The notes under the pieces were generated by a model that worked only from the letters and a program-made list of their open reading frames with translations, did no database searches and was not told where the DNA came from. From Rhodococcus pseudokoreensis (GTDB taxonomy: Bacteria; Actinomycetota; Actinomycetes; Mycobacteriales; Mycobacteriaceae): a stretch of 64,000 nucleotides of DNA. Below are positions 10,802 to 20,139 of the stretch, one piece after another. Within the stretch, counting starts at the first letter, position 1. Each line of letters begins with the position of its first letter. The stretch is taken from positions 496,001 through 560,000 of the forward strand of contig NZ_CP070619.1 of NCBI RefSeq assembly GCF_017068395.1, written 5' to 3'. The position numbers and the translations under genes are program-made.

Positions 10802-10842
10802 ACTGCGGTCGGATGGGAACTCGGTTCCCGTCCGACCGCAGT
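10802..10842. terminator. Terminator hairpin between gluD and recX
   Basis: actgcggtcggatgggaac at 10802-10820 pairs with gttcccgtccgaccgcagt at 10824-10842, with one G-T pair and a three-base loop: a 19-pair stem. A T-rich run gttgttgg follows on the plus strand. Because gluD and recX converge here, it probably serves both directions. Confidence 0.85.
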
Positions 10843-10880
10843 GTTGTTGGTCGTCGTGTCCAATTCAGGCAGTGTCCGAG

Positions 10881-11396
10881 TCAGGTCTCGTCGAACAGGC
10901 CGTCGGTCTCCGCGCCGGCACGGTCGAGTTGCTCCTTGACGACCTCGAACGCCATGCCCTGGGGGAACCCGCGACGCGCCAGCATGGACACCAGCCGGCG
11001 GACCGCCCGGTCACGGTCGTCCGCCGACACGGTGCGCAGTTTCTTCGCGACCAGTTCGGTGGCTCGCGCTCGTTCGTCTTCGCTGTCGATCTGAGCGAGC
11101 GCCTCGGTGGCGTCTTCCTGACCGATGCCCTTGCGGCGCAGTTCCAGTGCGAGCGCACGTTTCCCCTTGCCGGAGTACGTGTGCCGCGAATGCACCCACT
11201 GCTGGGCGAAGTCGGCATCGTTGACCAGCCCCACCTCGGTGAGCCGATCGAGTACGCGCTCGGCGATGTCGGCCGAGTACCCCTTCTTCGCCAGACGGTC
11301 GGACAGCTCCGCTCGACTCCGGGCACGGTCCGTCAGGAGACGCAGGCACAAATCCTTGGCCTGCGTCTCCGTTCCACCTTCGTCCGTGGGACGCAC
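10881..11396 (-). CDS. recX: RecX regulatory protein
   Basis: Modulates RecA filament assembly. 171 residues of the three-helix RecX repeat type, with segments such as LLTDRARSRAELSDRLAKKG, DADFAQQWVHSR and GIGQEDATEALAQI. The GTG at 11396 starts eight bases after the recA stop, so recA and recX form one unit, as usual in actinobacteria. It ends 38 bases before the shared terminator hairpin. Confidence 0.92.
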   Translation of the reverse strand: MRPTDEGGTETQAKDLCLRLLTDRARSRAELSDRLAKKGYSADIAERVLDRLTEVGLVNDADFAQQWVHSRHTYSGKGKRALALELRRKGIGQEDATEALAQIDSEDERARATELVAKKLRTVSADDRDRAVRRLVSMLARRGFPQGMAFEVVKEQLDRAGAETDGLFDET

Positions 11397-11404
11397 GGCA
11401 GCGC

Positions 11405-12451
<1,047 letters not shown>

Positions 12452-12491
12452 CGTCGTCCCCATTCTCGAGTCTCATCAGTGATCTGCGGTC

Positions 12492-12514
12492 AGGTTAGAT
12501 CCAGGTACCGACAA
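12492..12514 (-). promoter_or_regulatory. PafBC-type (RecA-NDp) promoter of recA
   Basis: On the minus strand ttgtcggta, an eight-base spacer and taacct match the RecA-independent DNA-damage promoter of actinobacteria (tTGTCRGtg, N8, TAnnnT). The -10 element is 41 bases before the recA ATG. In mycobacteria this promoter needs PafBC and drives most of recA induction by DNA damage. Confidence 0.75.
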
Positions 12515-12545
12515 GAACCGTGACCACCGAACATCTCCAGCATAG

Positions 12546-12561
12546 GGGAACGTGTGTTCGA
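12546..12561 (-). promoter_or_regulatory. LexA (SOS) box upstream of recA
   Basis: ggggaacgtgtgttcga contains the actinobacterial SOS core GAAC-N4-GTTC and agrees with TCGAACNNNNGTTCGA at ten of twelve defined positions. It lies about 95 bases upstream of recA, next to the end of the DUF3046 gene. Confidence 0.75.
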
Positions 12562-12595
12562 TTGGTGCGACCGGTCCGTTCGACACGCCGGATTT

Positions 12596-12790
12596 CTACC
12601 GGCGCTGCGGTGGGACGTCGAACTCGGCGCACAGTTCACGCCACACCTCGCGGGGTTCCCGGCCGTCCTCGATGGCCTCGGCGGCGGTCTTGCCCCCGAG
12701 GCTGAGCAGCACGTGGTCGACCAGTAGTGCGTCGCCGCGCATCTGCCCGAACTCTTCGCGGACGAGTTCGTGAAATTCTGTCAGTCGCAC
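12596..12790 (-). CDS. DUF3046 small protein
   Basis: 64-residue protein in the same place as Rv2738c upstream of recA. It begins MRLTEFHELVREEFG and ends with DVPPQRR; the pattern of acidic and hydrophobic residues suggests a small helical domain. Function unknown. The start is a GTG at 12790. The recA SOS box sits just beyond its stop, so it is probably a separate upstream unit that can read through into recA. Confidence 0.8.
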   Translation of the reverse strand: MRLTEFHELVREEFGQMRGDALLVDHVLLSLGGKTAAEAIEDGREPREVWRELCAEFDVPPQRR

Positions 12791-12823
12791 GCTTCCACGC
12801 TAGCCGAACCCCGAGCGGGGCTC

Positions 12824-13972
12824 TCACCGCAGCGCGTCGCGGCAGACCTCCACCGGATCCGCCACATCCGTGACGCTCCGCGCGGCGCGCTGCGCGGCCT
12901 CCGCGTGGGCGCCGTTCGAGAGCACCTGGTCGACCGCCGCACGGAGCGCCTCGGCGCTCGGGGGACGCACCACGACGGCACTCCCTTGCCGCGCGGCGCG
13001 ATTCGCGAGTTCCCACTGATCGCCGCCGCCGGGGACCACCACCGCCGGGACACCCGCGAGCAGGGCCTTCGCCAGCATCCCGTGCCCCCCGCCGCAGACG
13101 ACGGCGGAGGCCTCGCGGAGCATCGCGTCCTGACGGCCGAGACCCGCTCGCACCCAGGGCGGAACCGCGGCCGACGATCCCTCCAGGATGGACGCGATCA
13201 CGCGGACGCCGGCCCCGTCGAGCCCGGCGAGCGTCGTCTCGAGCATGCCCTCGACACCGGTGAACGCGGTCGACGGGGCCACCATGACCAGCGGATCAGT
13301 GCCGTCCGGCGGCTCGAGCACCTTGTTCGTCGGTTCCCACAGCAGCGGCCCGACCACGTGCGCCTCGGCGGGCCAGTCCGGTCTCGGCACCTCGAGCGCG
13401 GGGAGCGTCGCGATCAGCCGGCGCACCGGTCCCGGATCCTTCGCAGGCAACCCGACGCCGACCCGGGCCTCGGAGCGCTGCCGCTCGCCCTGCCGGATCG
13501 ACCGCGCCGTCGCCGCCCGCATGAGCGTGTCTCGGGCCCGGCCCCGGATTCCCACCCCCGGAGCCAACCCGCTTCCGATGGGCGGCAATCCCCGGGACGC
13601 CGCGTACAGCGGGTGCGGGGACAACTCGACCCACGGGATCCCCAGCCGCTCCGCGGCCATGCCGCCACCTGCGGTGAGGATGTCCGAGACCACGAGGTCG
13701 GGTCCCATCGCGCGCAGGTCGGGGAGCAACTCGGTGGAGATGTGCGCGGCGCGGGCGTGGATGCGCGCGCCCGCGTCGAGGTCGTCGTCCGTCGGGCGGG
13801 GTGCGAGACCTTTCAGCACCTCCGCAGGCACACCCGCTGCCCGCGCGGGCTCGACCCACCGGGTGCCGGTGAACAGGACCGGTTCGTCCCCGGCCTCGAT
13901 GAAGGCGAGGCACAACGCCAGGGCGGGAAAGGCATGTCCGGGATCAGGCCCGGCGACCACGGCGACTCGCAC
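12824..13972 (-). CDS. GT1/MGT-type glycosyltransferase
   Basis: GT-B fold glycosyltransferase of 382 residues, in the position of Rv2739c. The N-terminus MRVAVVAGPDPGHAFPALAL is the acceptor-side Rossmann start. The C-terminal domain has CGGGHGMLAKALLAGVPAV followed by VPGGGDQWELANRAARQG, the nucleotide-sugar binding region of UDP-glucuronosyltransferase-like enzymes. Acceptor unknown; a lipid or secondary metabolite is possible. It follows glpD with 27 bases between them and may be co-transcribed. Confidence 0.82.
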   Translation of the reverse strand: MRVAVVAGPDPGHAFPALALCLAFIEAGDEPVLFTGTRWVEPARAAGVPAEVLKGLAPRPTDDDLDAGARIHARAAHISTELLPDLRAMGPDLVVSDILTAGGGMAAERLGIPWVELSPHPLYAASRGLPPIGSGLAPGVGIRGRARDTLMRAATARSIRQGERQRSEARVGVGLPAKDPGPVRRLIATLPALEVPRPDWPAEAHVVGPLLWEPTNKVLEPPDGTDPLVMVAPSTAFTGVEGMLETTLAGLDGAGVRVIASILEGSSAAVPPWVRAGLGRQDAMLREASAVVCGGGHGMLAKALLAGVPAVVVPGGGDQWELANRAARQGSAVVVRPPSAEALRAAVDQVLSNGAHAEAAQRAARSVTDVADPVEVCRDALR

Positions 13973-13999
13973 GAAGCACAGGGTGTCACACGGCCGGCG

Positions 14000-15544
14000 T
14001 CACCGTTTCTCGAACACGGCTTCGGCGGCGGCGAGGGACCGCGCACGGTCGGCGGGGACGAGCCCGATCCGGGTGCGCCGGTCGAGGAGGTCGTCGACGT
14101 CGAGTGCGCCCTCGTGGGTCACCGCGAACGCGAACTCGGCACGGCTCACGTTCACGCCCTCGGCGATCGGGGCCAGCAGTTCCGGGTCGGCCGCGGCGAT
14201 CAGCGCCGCCTCCGTTCCGTAGCGGGCGAGCAGCGCCGGCGGGGCCGAAACCTGCCGCAGCGCTTCGGGAGTCGCGGCGCCGACGAGCGGGAGGGCGCGA
14301 GTCCGGCAGGGGCGCGCGTCCAGCCCCGCCGCCGCCACCGCGGCATCGACGGCGTCCTCCGCCATCTTGCGGTACGTGGTCAGCTTGCCGCCCACCACAC
14401 TGACCAGACCGGTGTCCGAGCGGAGGACTGCATGGTTGCGCGAGAGGTCGGCGGTCGATCCGTCGCCGGTGTCGAGCAGCGGTCGCAGTCCGGCGAACGT
14501 GCCGAGGACGTCCGAACGCTGCAACGGCACTTCGAGTGCGGTGTTCACCGTGTCGAGCAGGAAGTCGATCTCCTGCTCCGACGCTTCCGGGACGTCGGGG
14601 ACGGGTCCCGGCGCCGCCTCGTCGGTCAGGCCGAGGTACACGCGGCCGAGCTGTGCGGGCAGCGCGAAGACGAAGCGATTGGTCTCCCCGGGGATCGGAA
14701 CCGTGAGCGCCGCCGTCGGGTTCCCGAGTCGTTCCGCCGGCAGGACCAGATGTGTGCCGCGACTGGGCCGCAACGTGATCGACGGATCGATCTCACCCGA
14801 CCACACTCCTGCCGCGTTGACCACGGCGCGCGCCGTGATCGACAGTTCCGCGCCGGTCAGCTCGTCGCGCAGGGTCGCGGAGGTCCCGGTCACGTCGTAG
14901 GCGCCCGTCCGGGTGAGCACCTTCGCGCCGTGCAGCGCAGCGGTGCGCGCGAGGGACACCACGAGCCTGGCGTCGTCGACCAACTGGCCGTCGAATGCCA
15001 TCAGACCCCCCCGAAGACCGTCCCGGCGCACCGCGGGGGTCAGTTCGACCACCCGGTCCGCCCGGACCGTCCGCGATCGCGGCAGGACCGCCGACGGTGT
15101 GCGGGCGCTCGCACGTAGCAGGTCACCGGCGAGGAATCCCGTGCGGACGAGAGACTTTCCGAACAGCGTCGTGGAATCGAGTACGGGGACGAGCTGTGGC
15201 AGCGCCCGGACGAGGTGGGGTGCGGTGCGGGTCATGAGGATTCCGCGTTCGACCGCGCTCTCGCGGGCGATGCCGACGTTGCCCGACGCCAGGTACCGCA
15301 ATCCGCCGTGGGCAAGTTTCGAACTCCACCGGCTGGTCCCGAACGCGAGGTCCCGCTTCTCCACGAGCACGACGTCGAGGCCGCGTGACGCCGCGTCGAG
15401 CGCGACACCGACGCCGGTCACGCCGCCGCCGATCACCAGGACGTCGACGCGTGCGCCGTCCGACAATTGGTCGAGTTCGCGTGTCCGGCGCGCGGCGTTC
15501 AGCGCCGACGAGCGGCTCACGGGCGGCGTGCTGGAGTTGCTCAC
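14000..15544 (-). CDS. glpD: FAD-dependent glycerol-3-phosphate dehydrogenase
   Basis: Oxidises glycerol-3-phosphate to dihydroxyacetone phosphate and feeds electrons to quinone at the membrane. The FAD dinucleotide-binding motif VIGGGVTGVGVALDAASRG is near residue 35, with a conserved SSKLAHGGLRYL block after it, and a C-terminal DAO_C-type domain. 514 residues. The start overlaps the end of the TetR gene by four bases (ATGA), which suggests the regulator controls this operon. Confidence 0.9.
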   Translation of the reverse strand: MSNSSTPPVSRSSALNAARRTRELDQLSDGARVDVLVIGGGVTGVGVALDAASRGLDVVLVEKRDLAFGTSRWSSKLAHGGLRYLASGNVGIARESAVERGILMTRTAPHLVRALPQLVPVLDSTTLFGKSLVRTGFLAGDLLRASARTPSAVLPRSRTVRADRVVELTPAVRRDGLRGGLMAFDGQLVDDARLVVSLARTAALHGAKVLTRTGAYDVTGTSATLRDELTGAELSITARAVVNAAGVWSGEIDPSITLRPSRGTHLVLPAERLGNPTAALTVPIPGETNRFVFALPAQLGRVYLGLTDEAAPGPVPDVPEASEQEIDFLLDTVNTALEVPLQRSDVLGTFAGLRPLLDTGDGSTADLSRNHAVLRSDTGLVSVVGGKLTTYRKMAEDAVDAAVAAAGLDARPCRTRALPLVGAATPEALRQVSAPPALLARYGTEAALIAAADPELLAPIAEGVNVSRAEFAFAVTHEGALDVDDLLDRRTRIGLVPADRARSLAAAEAVFEKR

Positions 15545-16173
15545 CGGTCTCCTCGATTTGTCGAGTGGGTGTCGGCTGCGTCGGGTGCCAGATAGGTGCC
15601 GACGGCGTGCCGGAGTTGTTCGGTCAGGGCGTCGCCGGGAAGTTCCTCGGCGACCATCACGGCCGACTGGACCGCGGACTGTGCGATCAGCAGCACCATG
15701 GTGGCGATCTGACGGCTGTCCCCCGCGCGGATCGAGCCCTGGGCCTGCCCCGCCGACACCGCGGCCGAGACCTGGTCGATGATCGCCCGCTGGCTGGTAC
15801 CGAGCCGCTCGAGGATGTAGGTGGTGAACAGTTCCTGATCCGAGCGCAGGATCTTCACGAACAGCGGATGGTCACGCACCTCGGTGGACACGTGGACCAC
15901 GGCGTCGACCAGTTGGCGGTGAACCGATTCCTCGGTGGAGAATTCGGGCATCACCGCAGCGATCTCGCGGGTCATGAGATCGGCGACCACCGCCCTGGTG
16001 TCCGACCAGCGCCGGTAGACGGTCGGCCTGCTGACGCCGGCCCTCCGCGCGACCTCCGCGAGGGTGGTGCGGCGCAGTCCGAAATCGAGGATGCACGAGC
16101 GTGCGGCGTCGAGGATGGAGTCTTCGACGCTCGCTGAGGTGTCGTCACGCGACGGTGGATTACGAATAGACAT
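15541..16173 (-). CDS. TetR-family regulator coupled to glpD
   Basis: 210-residue regulator. The helix-turn-helix is at about residues 30-60 (TTLAEVARRAGVSRPTVYRRWSD without the last step is typical). The ligand domain is not specific enough to name an effector. The ATG at 16173 is chosen because the conserved TetR N-terminus begins soon after; a much longer frame runs into LmbE sequence. It is the promoter-proximal gene of a tetR-glpD-glycosyltransferase unit. The upstream sequence holds the repeat gtaac-acc-gtaac at 16180-16192 as a possible operator. Confidence 0.85.
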   Translation of the reverse strand: MSIRNPPSRDDTSASVEDSILDAARSCILDFGLRRTTLAEVARRAGVSRPTVYRRWSDTRAVVADLMTREIAAVMPEFSTEESVHRQLVDAVVHVSTEVRDHPLFVKILRSDQELFTTYILERLGTSQRAIIDQVSAAVSAGQAQGSIRAGDSRQIATMVLLIAQSAVQSAVMVAEELPGDALTEQLRHAVGTYLAPDAADTHSTNRGDR

Positions 16174-16250
16174 TGTATGTAACACCGTAACGCATGAATG
16201 CCTCGCCGGCACCATCCCGCGCATCGTCACGATCACGGTCACTCGCGAAC

Positions 16251-16967
16251 TCAGCCGAAGTAGTAGAGCTCGAACCCCACCGCGCGTTCGGCGTCGAATC
16301 CCGGTTCCGGCCCGGTCACCATCTCGACCTGCGCCCGTGCCTGCTGCCCCACCGGCACGTCGCTGAGCGCCTCCAGGTAGTGGACGTGCTCGGCCAGGGA
16401 GAGCACCGCCCGATCCACCGTGTGGGTGACGTCCACGGCGTGGGTGGGGGTCATCGTGTGGACCGCCACCCACCGGACTCCGCGCCACGGCGGCAACCCG
16501 GACTCCCCCAGTTCGGGGAAGATCCATTCGTTCGCGGCGTCCGCGGTGGCGTCGAGGACGGCTCGCCCGAGCGCACGGTGGTCCGCACTGTTCAGCTGCC
16601 CCGGCCCCCAGGTGTCGCCGAAGTTCGCCGTGACCACGAGATCCGGGCGATGACGACGGATCGCCGTGGCGAGGTCGCGTCGGAGCGCGAGACTCTCGAC
16701 GAGAGTGCCGTCGGGGTAACCGAGGAACTCGACGTCGGTCACCCCCACCACGGCCGCGGAGCGCCGCTCCTCCGCCTCCCGCAGCGGGCCCGACTCCGTC
16801 GGGTTCAGGCCCGCGATCCCGGCCTCTCCGCTGGTGGCGAGCACGTAGCGGATGTCCTTGCCCTGCCCGGTCCAGCGCGCCACGGCCGCCGCTGCGCCGT
16901 ATTCGATGTCGTCGGGGTGCGCGACCACGACGAGCCCACGATGCCAGTCCTCCGGTACCGGTTCCAT
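16251..16967 (-). CDS. PIG-L/LmbE-family deacetylase
   Basis: Zinc-dependent N-deacetylase family that includes MshB and Mca of mycothiol metabolism. The metal motif AHPDD is at residues about 16-20, and a conserved NSADHRALG segment lies mid-protein. 238 residues, shorter than MshB (about 290-300), so it is a generic PIG-L member whose substrate (a GlcNAc-type conjugate) is unknown. It follows a small membrane protein gene by 16 bases and probably shares its transcript. Confidence 0.85.
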   Translation of the reverse strand: MEPVPEDWHRGLVVVAHPDDIEYGAAAAVARWTGQGKDIRYVLATSGEAGIAGLNPTESGPLREAEERRSAAVVGVTDVEFLGYPDGTLVESLALRRDLATAIRRHRPDLVVTANFGDTWGPGQLNSADHRALGRAVLDATADAANEWIFPELGESGLPPWRGVRWVAVHTMTPTHAVDVTHTVDRAVLSLAEHVHYLEALSDVPVGQQARAQVEMVTGPEPGFDAERAVGFELYYFG

Positions 16968-16983
16968 GGGTAGAGCATGCCCG

Positions 16984-17160
16984 TCAGCTACGCGTGATGT
17001 CCGATTTCTCGCCGGATCCCGACATCGCCTTGATCAACAGGTACACACCGAATACAACGGCGCTGACGACGAGAATCCAGAACAGGCCCTTGACGAGGGC
17101 ACCGACCACTGCGAGAGCGATCCAGATCGCCGCGACAGCCAGAACAATCTTCCAGAACAT
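16984..17160 (-). CDS. Small membrane protein (58 residues)
   Basis: Two adjacent hydrophobic helices (IVLAVAAIWIALAVVGALV and FWILVVSAVVFGVYLLI) and a polar tail ending SDITRS. The start MFWKIV at 17160 is preferred because GGAGG lies six bases upstream; a longer form MEEIMFW overlaps the ribosome binding site. It lies downstream of pspM, so a role in envelope stress is possible but not shown. No family recognised. Confidence 0.7.
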   Translation of the reverse strand: MFWKIVLAVAAIWIALAVVGALVKGLFWILVVSAVVFGVYLLIKAMSGSGEKSDITRS

Positions 17161-17278
17161 GATTTCCTCCACTCACGTCTCCCCGATCGATTTCTGCGCC
17201 CGACGTCCGGTCGACCCCATGTATCGGGTACGCACACCAGCCTGGCACGCCGGCTCGGGTAAATCACCAGGTCAACGT

Positions 17279-17300
17279 AAAGATCAGGGAAAGATCAGGG
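17279..17300. repeat. Perfect 11-base tandem repeat
   Basis: aaagatcaggg occurs twice in direct succession in the 187-base gap between pspM and the small membrane protein gene. It is about 120 bases upstream of that gene on the minus strand and could be a tandem regulator site or a slippage-prone repeat. Confidence 0.6.
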
Positions 17301-17347
17301 TTCTCCCCCACACAAGGTCCCAGAGTTTCTCGTGTCGGTCGACCGGG

Positions 17348-18184
17348 TCAGCGGTAGCGGCGAACGATGTCGTCGATCTCGCCGAGGGCCGCCGCGAGGC
17401 CGGCGAGTTTTTCGGTCGCCGACACGAGTTCCGCGCGTTCGTAGGCGAGTTCGCCGACGGCACTCGCCGTTCCGGGCACGGCGACCTCGGCGGCAGCGGC
17501 CACCAGTTCTTCGAACTGCTCGACGCCGTCGCCGAGTTGCCCGGCGGCCGAGGCGATCGCCCGCTGGAGCGGCGCTGCCGCGGCCCGGCTCCCCTGGGCG
17601 GCGTCCTCCATGGACGTGATGTCGAGGGCTACCGCTTGCAACGCGGCTGCCGCGGAGCGGGCCGTGGAATGGGTGTCCTCGATGTCCTCGGCGCTGATGG
17701 TCCCGGACCGAGAGAGCACGCCGAGGATGCCGTGCAGTGCTCGTTCGCTGTGCACGAGCCTCTCCATCGGCTCGCGGGCCGCCGAGGACGGCGCCGGAAG
17801 CACCCGGCGGGCAGGCAGACCCGGCGGCAGGGTCACGGCGTCGAGCTTGCGGTAACGGCTGACGGCCAGCACCGCGGGAACCGCGAACACGACCGCGCCG
17901 CCACCGGCCATCAGCATCGACCACTCCGGCGCAGCCATCAGCGCGAGACCGGCGGCGCCGGTGGCCGAGGATCCGGACACGATGCCGTAGCGCTTCGCGC
18001 GACGCCGGGCCCGCCGCTTCTTGCGCAGGAGACGTTCACGAGGGTCGCGCCACCGCTGCGCCGCGTCCGCAACGGACTCACCGGCCTCGCGCAGTGCGCC
18101 CTGGATCCCGGCGAGCCCGGACACGACAGTGGCCGACCGGACTGCACGTCCAGGTCGGCCACGTCGGGTGGAACTCATGCTCAC
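17348..18184 (-). CDS. pspM: Phage-shock envelope stress protein PspM
   Basis: Membrane partner of PspA, homologous in position and layout to Rv2743c. A basic N-terminal region (ERLLRKKRRARRRAKRYG) precedes one or two membrane segments (about residues 78-105, GLALMAAPEWSMLMAGGGAV). The rest is an alanine-rich helical domain. In mycobacteria this protein tethers PspA and ClgR at the membrane. 278 residues, 11 bases after pspA. The name rests on synteny with clgR-pspA. Confidence 0.82.
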   Translation of the reverse strand: MSMSSTRRGRPGRAVRSATVVSGLAGIQGALREAGESVADAAQRWRDPRERLLRKKRRARRRAKRYGIVSGSSATGAAGLALMAAPEWSMLMAGGGAVVFAVPAVLAVSRYRKLDAVTLPPGLPARRVLPAPSSAAREPMERLVHSERALHGILGVLSRSGTISAEDIEDTHSTARSAAAALQAVALDITSMEDAAQGSRAAAAPLQRAIASAAGQLGDGVEQFEELVAAAAEVAVPGTASAVGELAYERAELVSATEKLAGLAAALGEIDDIVRRYR

Positions 18185-18195
18185 AGGCGATTCGG

Positions 18196-19026
18196 TTACT
18201 GCGCCGTGCCGGTCTGGCCCGCGGCCGGCGGCTGCTTGTCGAGGTTCGGGTTGGCGGCGGGGGTCGCCGGTGCGCCTGCGGCACCGCCGGAGGGCAGGGC
18301 ATCGCCCTTCATGGAGGCCCGGATCTGCTCGAGCCGGCTGTGTCCGGCCATCTGGATGCTCGCCTGCTGCACTTCCATCATGCGGCCCGACACCGAGTTC
18401 TGCGCCAACTCTGCGGAACCGAGGGCATCGGCGTAGCGCCGCTCGATCTTGTCGCGCACAGCATCGAGGCTGGGTGTGTTGCCGGGAGCGGAGAGTGTGC
18501 TGTCCATCGAGCGCAGCGACTCGCTGACCCGTTCCTGCATCTTGGCCTGCTCCAGCTGGCTGAGCAGCTTGGTGCGTTCCGCGACCTTGGCCTGCAGGGC
18601 CATCGCGTTCTGCTCTACGGCCTTCTTCGCCTGGGCAGCTGCCTGCAGCGACTGGTCGTGCAGTGCCTTGAGGTCCTCGACGCCCTGCTCGGCGGTGACG
18701 AGCTGCGCGGCGAACGCCTCGGCGGCGTTGGTGTACTGGATGGCCTTCTCGGTGTCGCCGGCGGCTTGCGCCTGGTCTGCCAGGTTGACGGCCTGACGGG
18801 CGTTGGCGTTGAGCTTCTCCACCTCGTCGAGCTGGCGGCTGAGCTTCATCTCGAGCTGGCGCTGGTTGCCGATGACAGACGCGGCCTGCTGAGACAGGGC
18901 CTGGTGCTGACGCTGCGCATCCTCGATCGCCTGCTGAATCTGAACCTTGGGGTCAGCCTTCTCATCGATCTTGGAATTGAAGAGCGCCATCAGGTACTTC
19001 CATCCCTTGACGAAAGGATTAGCCAT
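18196..19026 (-). CDS. pspA: Phage shock protein A
   Basis: Peripheral membrane coiled-coil protein that stabilises stressed membranes (ESCRT-III-like). It begins [19 protein letters not shown] with the amphipathic N-terminal helix, then long coiled coils rich in Gln/Ala/Glu, and an Ala/Pro/Gly-rich C-terminal tail of about 40 residues. 276 residues, like Rv2744c. The start at 19026 has AGGA about eight bases upstream. Second gene of the clgR-pspA-pspM unit. Confidence 0.92.
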   Translation of the reverse strand: MANPFVKGWKYLMALFNSKIDEKADPKVQIQQAIEDAQRQHQALSQQAASVIGNQRQLEMKLSRQLDEVEKLNANARQAVNLADQAQAAGDTEKAIQYTNAAEAFAAQLVTAEQGVEDLKALHDQSLQAAAQAKKAVEQNAMALQAKVAERTKLLSQLEQAKMQERVSESLRSMDSTLSAPGNTPSLDAVRDKIERRYADALGSAELAQNSVSGRMMEVQQASIQMAGHSRLEQIRASMKGDALPSGGAAGAPATPAANPNLDKQPPAAGQTGTAQ

Positions 19027-19123
19027 GGGTTTGATCCTGCCTCCATCTGTTGCGCCGCGCGATGCGCGACCCGATACGCGACCGTCACGCACCGGAACAA
19101 GGGCTGCGCCCCGACTACCTGGC

Positions 19124-19150
19124 TCAACCGCCGACGAGATCGGCGGTTGA
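19124..19150 (-). promoter_or_regulatory. Stem-loop between clgR and pspA
   Basis: tcaaccgccga at 19124-19134 and tcggcggttga at 19140-19150 form a perfect 11-pair stem with a five-base loop in the 154-base clgR-pspA gap. No T run follows on the minus strand. It could attenuate read-through from clgR or mark an mRNA processing site; the Mycobacterium operon is read through into pspA. Confidence 0.5.
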
Positions 19151-19180
19151 CTGAAATCTATCGGTTCGGCACGGGTGTTG

Positions 19181-19567
19181 CTATGCGGCAGCCAGCGCCT
19201 GCGCGGGTGCAGGGATGACCACCCGGGTGTCGCGGGCGATGGTCGTCGAACCCGGTCGTGCGCTCGCGGCAGGGGCCTCTGCGGGCGTCGATTCGACCGC
19301 GTGCCGCTCGGTGTCCGCACGCTTGGCCGTAGACCCGTCGGACAGCGATTCGCTGACGTCGACGAGCACGTCGGACAGTGGGACCGCCAGCGCGTCGCAG
19401 ATCGCCGCCAGGAGCTCACTCGAGGCTTCCTTGCGCCCTCGTTCGACCTCGGACAAGTACCCGAGGCTCACACGAGCACTGTTGGAGACCTCACGCAGGG
19501 TCCGGCTCTGCGAAACGCGCGTACGCCGAAGACTGTCACCGATTGCCTCACGCAATAGCAGCGCCAT
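19181..19567 (-). CDS. clgR: Transcriptional activator ClgR
   Basis: XRE-type helix-turn-helix activator of clp protease and psp genes. The DNA-binding domain occupies residues about 8-68 ([20 protein letters not shown], then [18 protein letters not shown]), followed by a flexible tail ending PAQALAAA, the kind of Ala-terminal degron by which ClgR is degraded by Clp in corynebacteria. 128 residues. The ribosome binding site AAGGAGGAG is strong. A SigE-type promoter lies 40 bases upstream. Confidence 0.92.
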   Translation of the reverse strand: MALLLREAIGDSLRRTRVSQSRTLREVSNSARVSLGYLSEVERGRKEASSELLAAICDALAVPLSDVLVDVSESLSDGSTAKRADTERHAVESTPAEAPAASARPGSTTIARDTRVVIPAPAQALAAA

Positions 19568-19606
19568 CTCGCTCCTCCTTCATCCGTCACCTGTCTCGCC
19601 TATCTC

Positions 19607-19634
19607 AACGCGCGAACAGGACCGATTGGTTCCC
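19607..19634 (-). promoter_or_regulatory. SigE-type (ECF) promoter of clgR-pspA-pspM
   Basis: On the minus strand gggaacca, a 16-base spacer and cgtt match the SigE consensus of mycobacteria (GGGAAC, N about 17-18, CGTT). The -35 is five bases downstream of the cinA stop and the -10 is 40 bases before the clgR ATG. In M. tuberculosis the clgR operon is SigE dependent, so the match is also expected from its position. Confidence 0.75.
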
Positions 19635-19638
19635 GACC

Positions 19639-20139
19639 TTAGCCTGCGGATGTTTCCTGCACACGATCGAGGAGTCCCGACACGGCGGCGGAAACCGCAG
19701 ATTTACGGATATGCCACCGGTCGCCGGACAATCCGAGCTCGAGGACCGACGTTCCGGCCGTCCCGGAAATGCTCAGGAACACCGTGCCCACGGGATGTCC
19801 GTCCTGCGTGTCGGGGCCGGCGACACCTGTCAGTCCGACGCCCCAGTCGGCGCCGCAGCGGTCGCGGGCACCGTCCGCCAGTGCGTGTGCCGTGGACGCC
19901 GCCACCGGCCCGTCCTCCGCCAGCCGGGTGGGATCCACCCCGGCGAGGGTGGCCTTCAGGTCGGTGGCGTAGACGACGAGTCCGCCGCGGAGCACGTTGC
20001 TCGCGCCGGGCACACCGGCGATGGTCGCGGTGAGCAGTCCCGCGGTGAGCGATTCCGCGGTCGCGACGGTCTCGCCGCGAGCAGTGAGCACGGCGACGAG
20101 GTCGGCGGCCCTCGTGCCGTCCACCAGCGGGTCGGTCAC
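19639..20139 (-). CDS. cinA: CinA C-terminal-type nicotinamide-nucleotide amidase
   Basis: Stand-alone CinA C-terminal domain (PncC-type) of 166 residues, predicted to deamidate nicotinamide mononucleotide in pyridine nucleotide recycling. Typical motifs are TVATAESLTAGLL, GLVVYATDLKATLAGV and GLTGVAGPDTQDGHPVGTV. The GTG at 20139 overlaps the pgsA stop (GTGA). The gene lacks the N-terminal molybdopterin-like domain of full CinA. Confidence 0.9.
   Translation of the reverse strand: MTDPLVDGTRAADLVAVLTARGETVATAESLTAGLLTATIAGVPGASNVLRGGLVVYATDLKATLAGVDPTRLAEDGPVAASTAHALADGARDRCGADWGVGLTGVAGPDTQDGHPVGTVFLSISGTAGTSVLELGLSGDRWHIRKSAVSAAVSGLLDRVQETSAG

Noticed and set aside
12770..15118. Long plus-strand frame opposite the glycosyltransferase and glpD
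   Set aside because: No domain, Arg/His-rich composition, and it covers two well-supported opposite genes.
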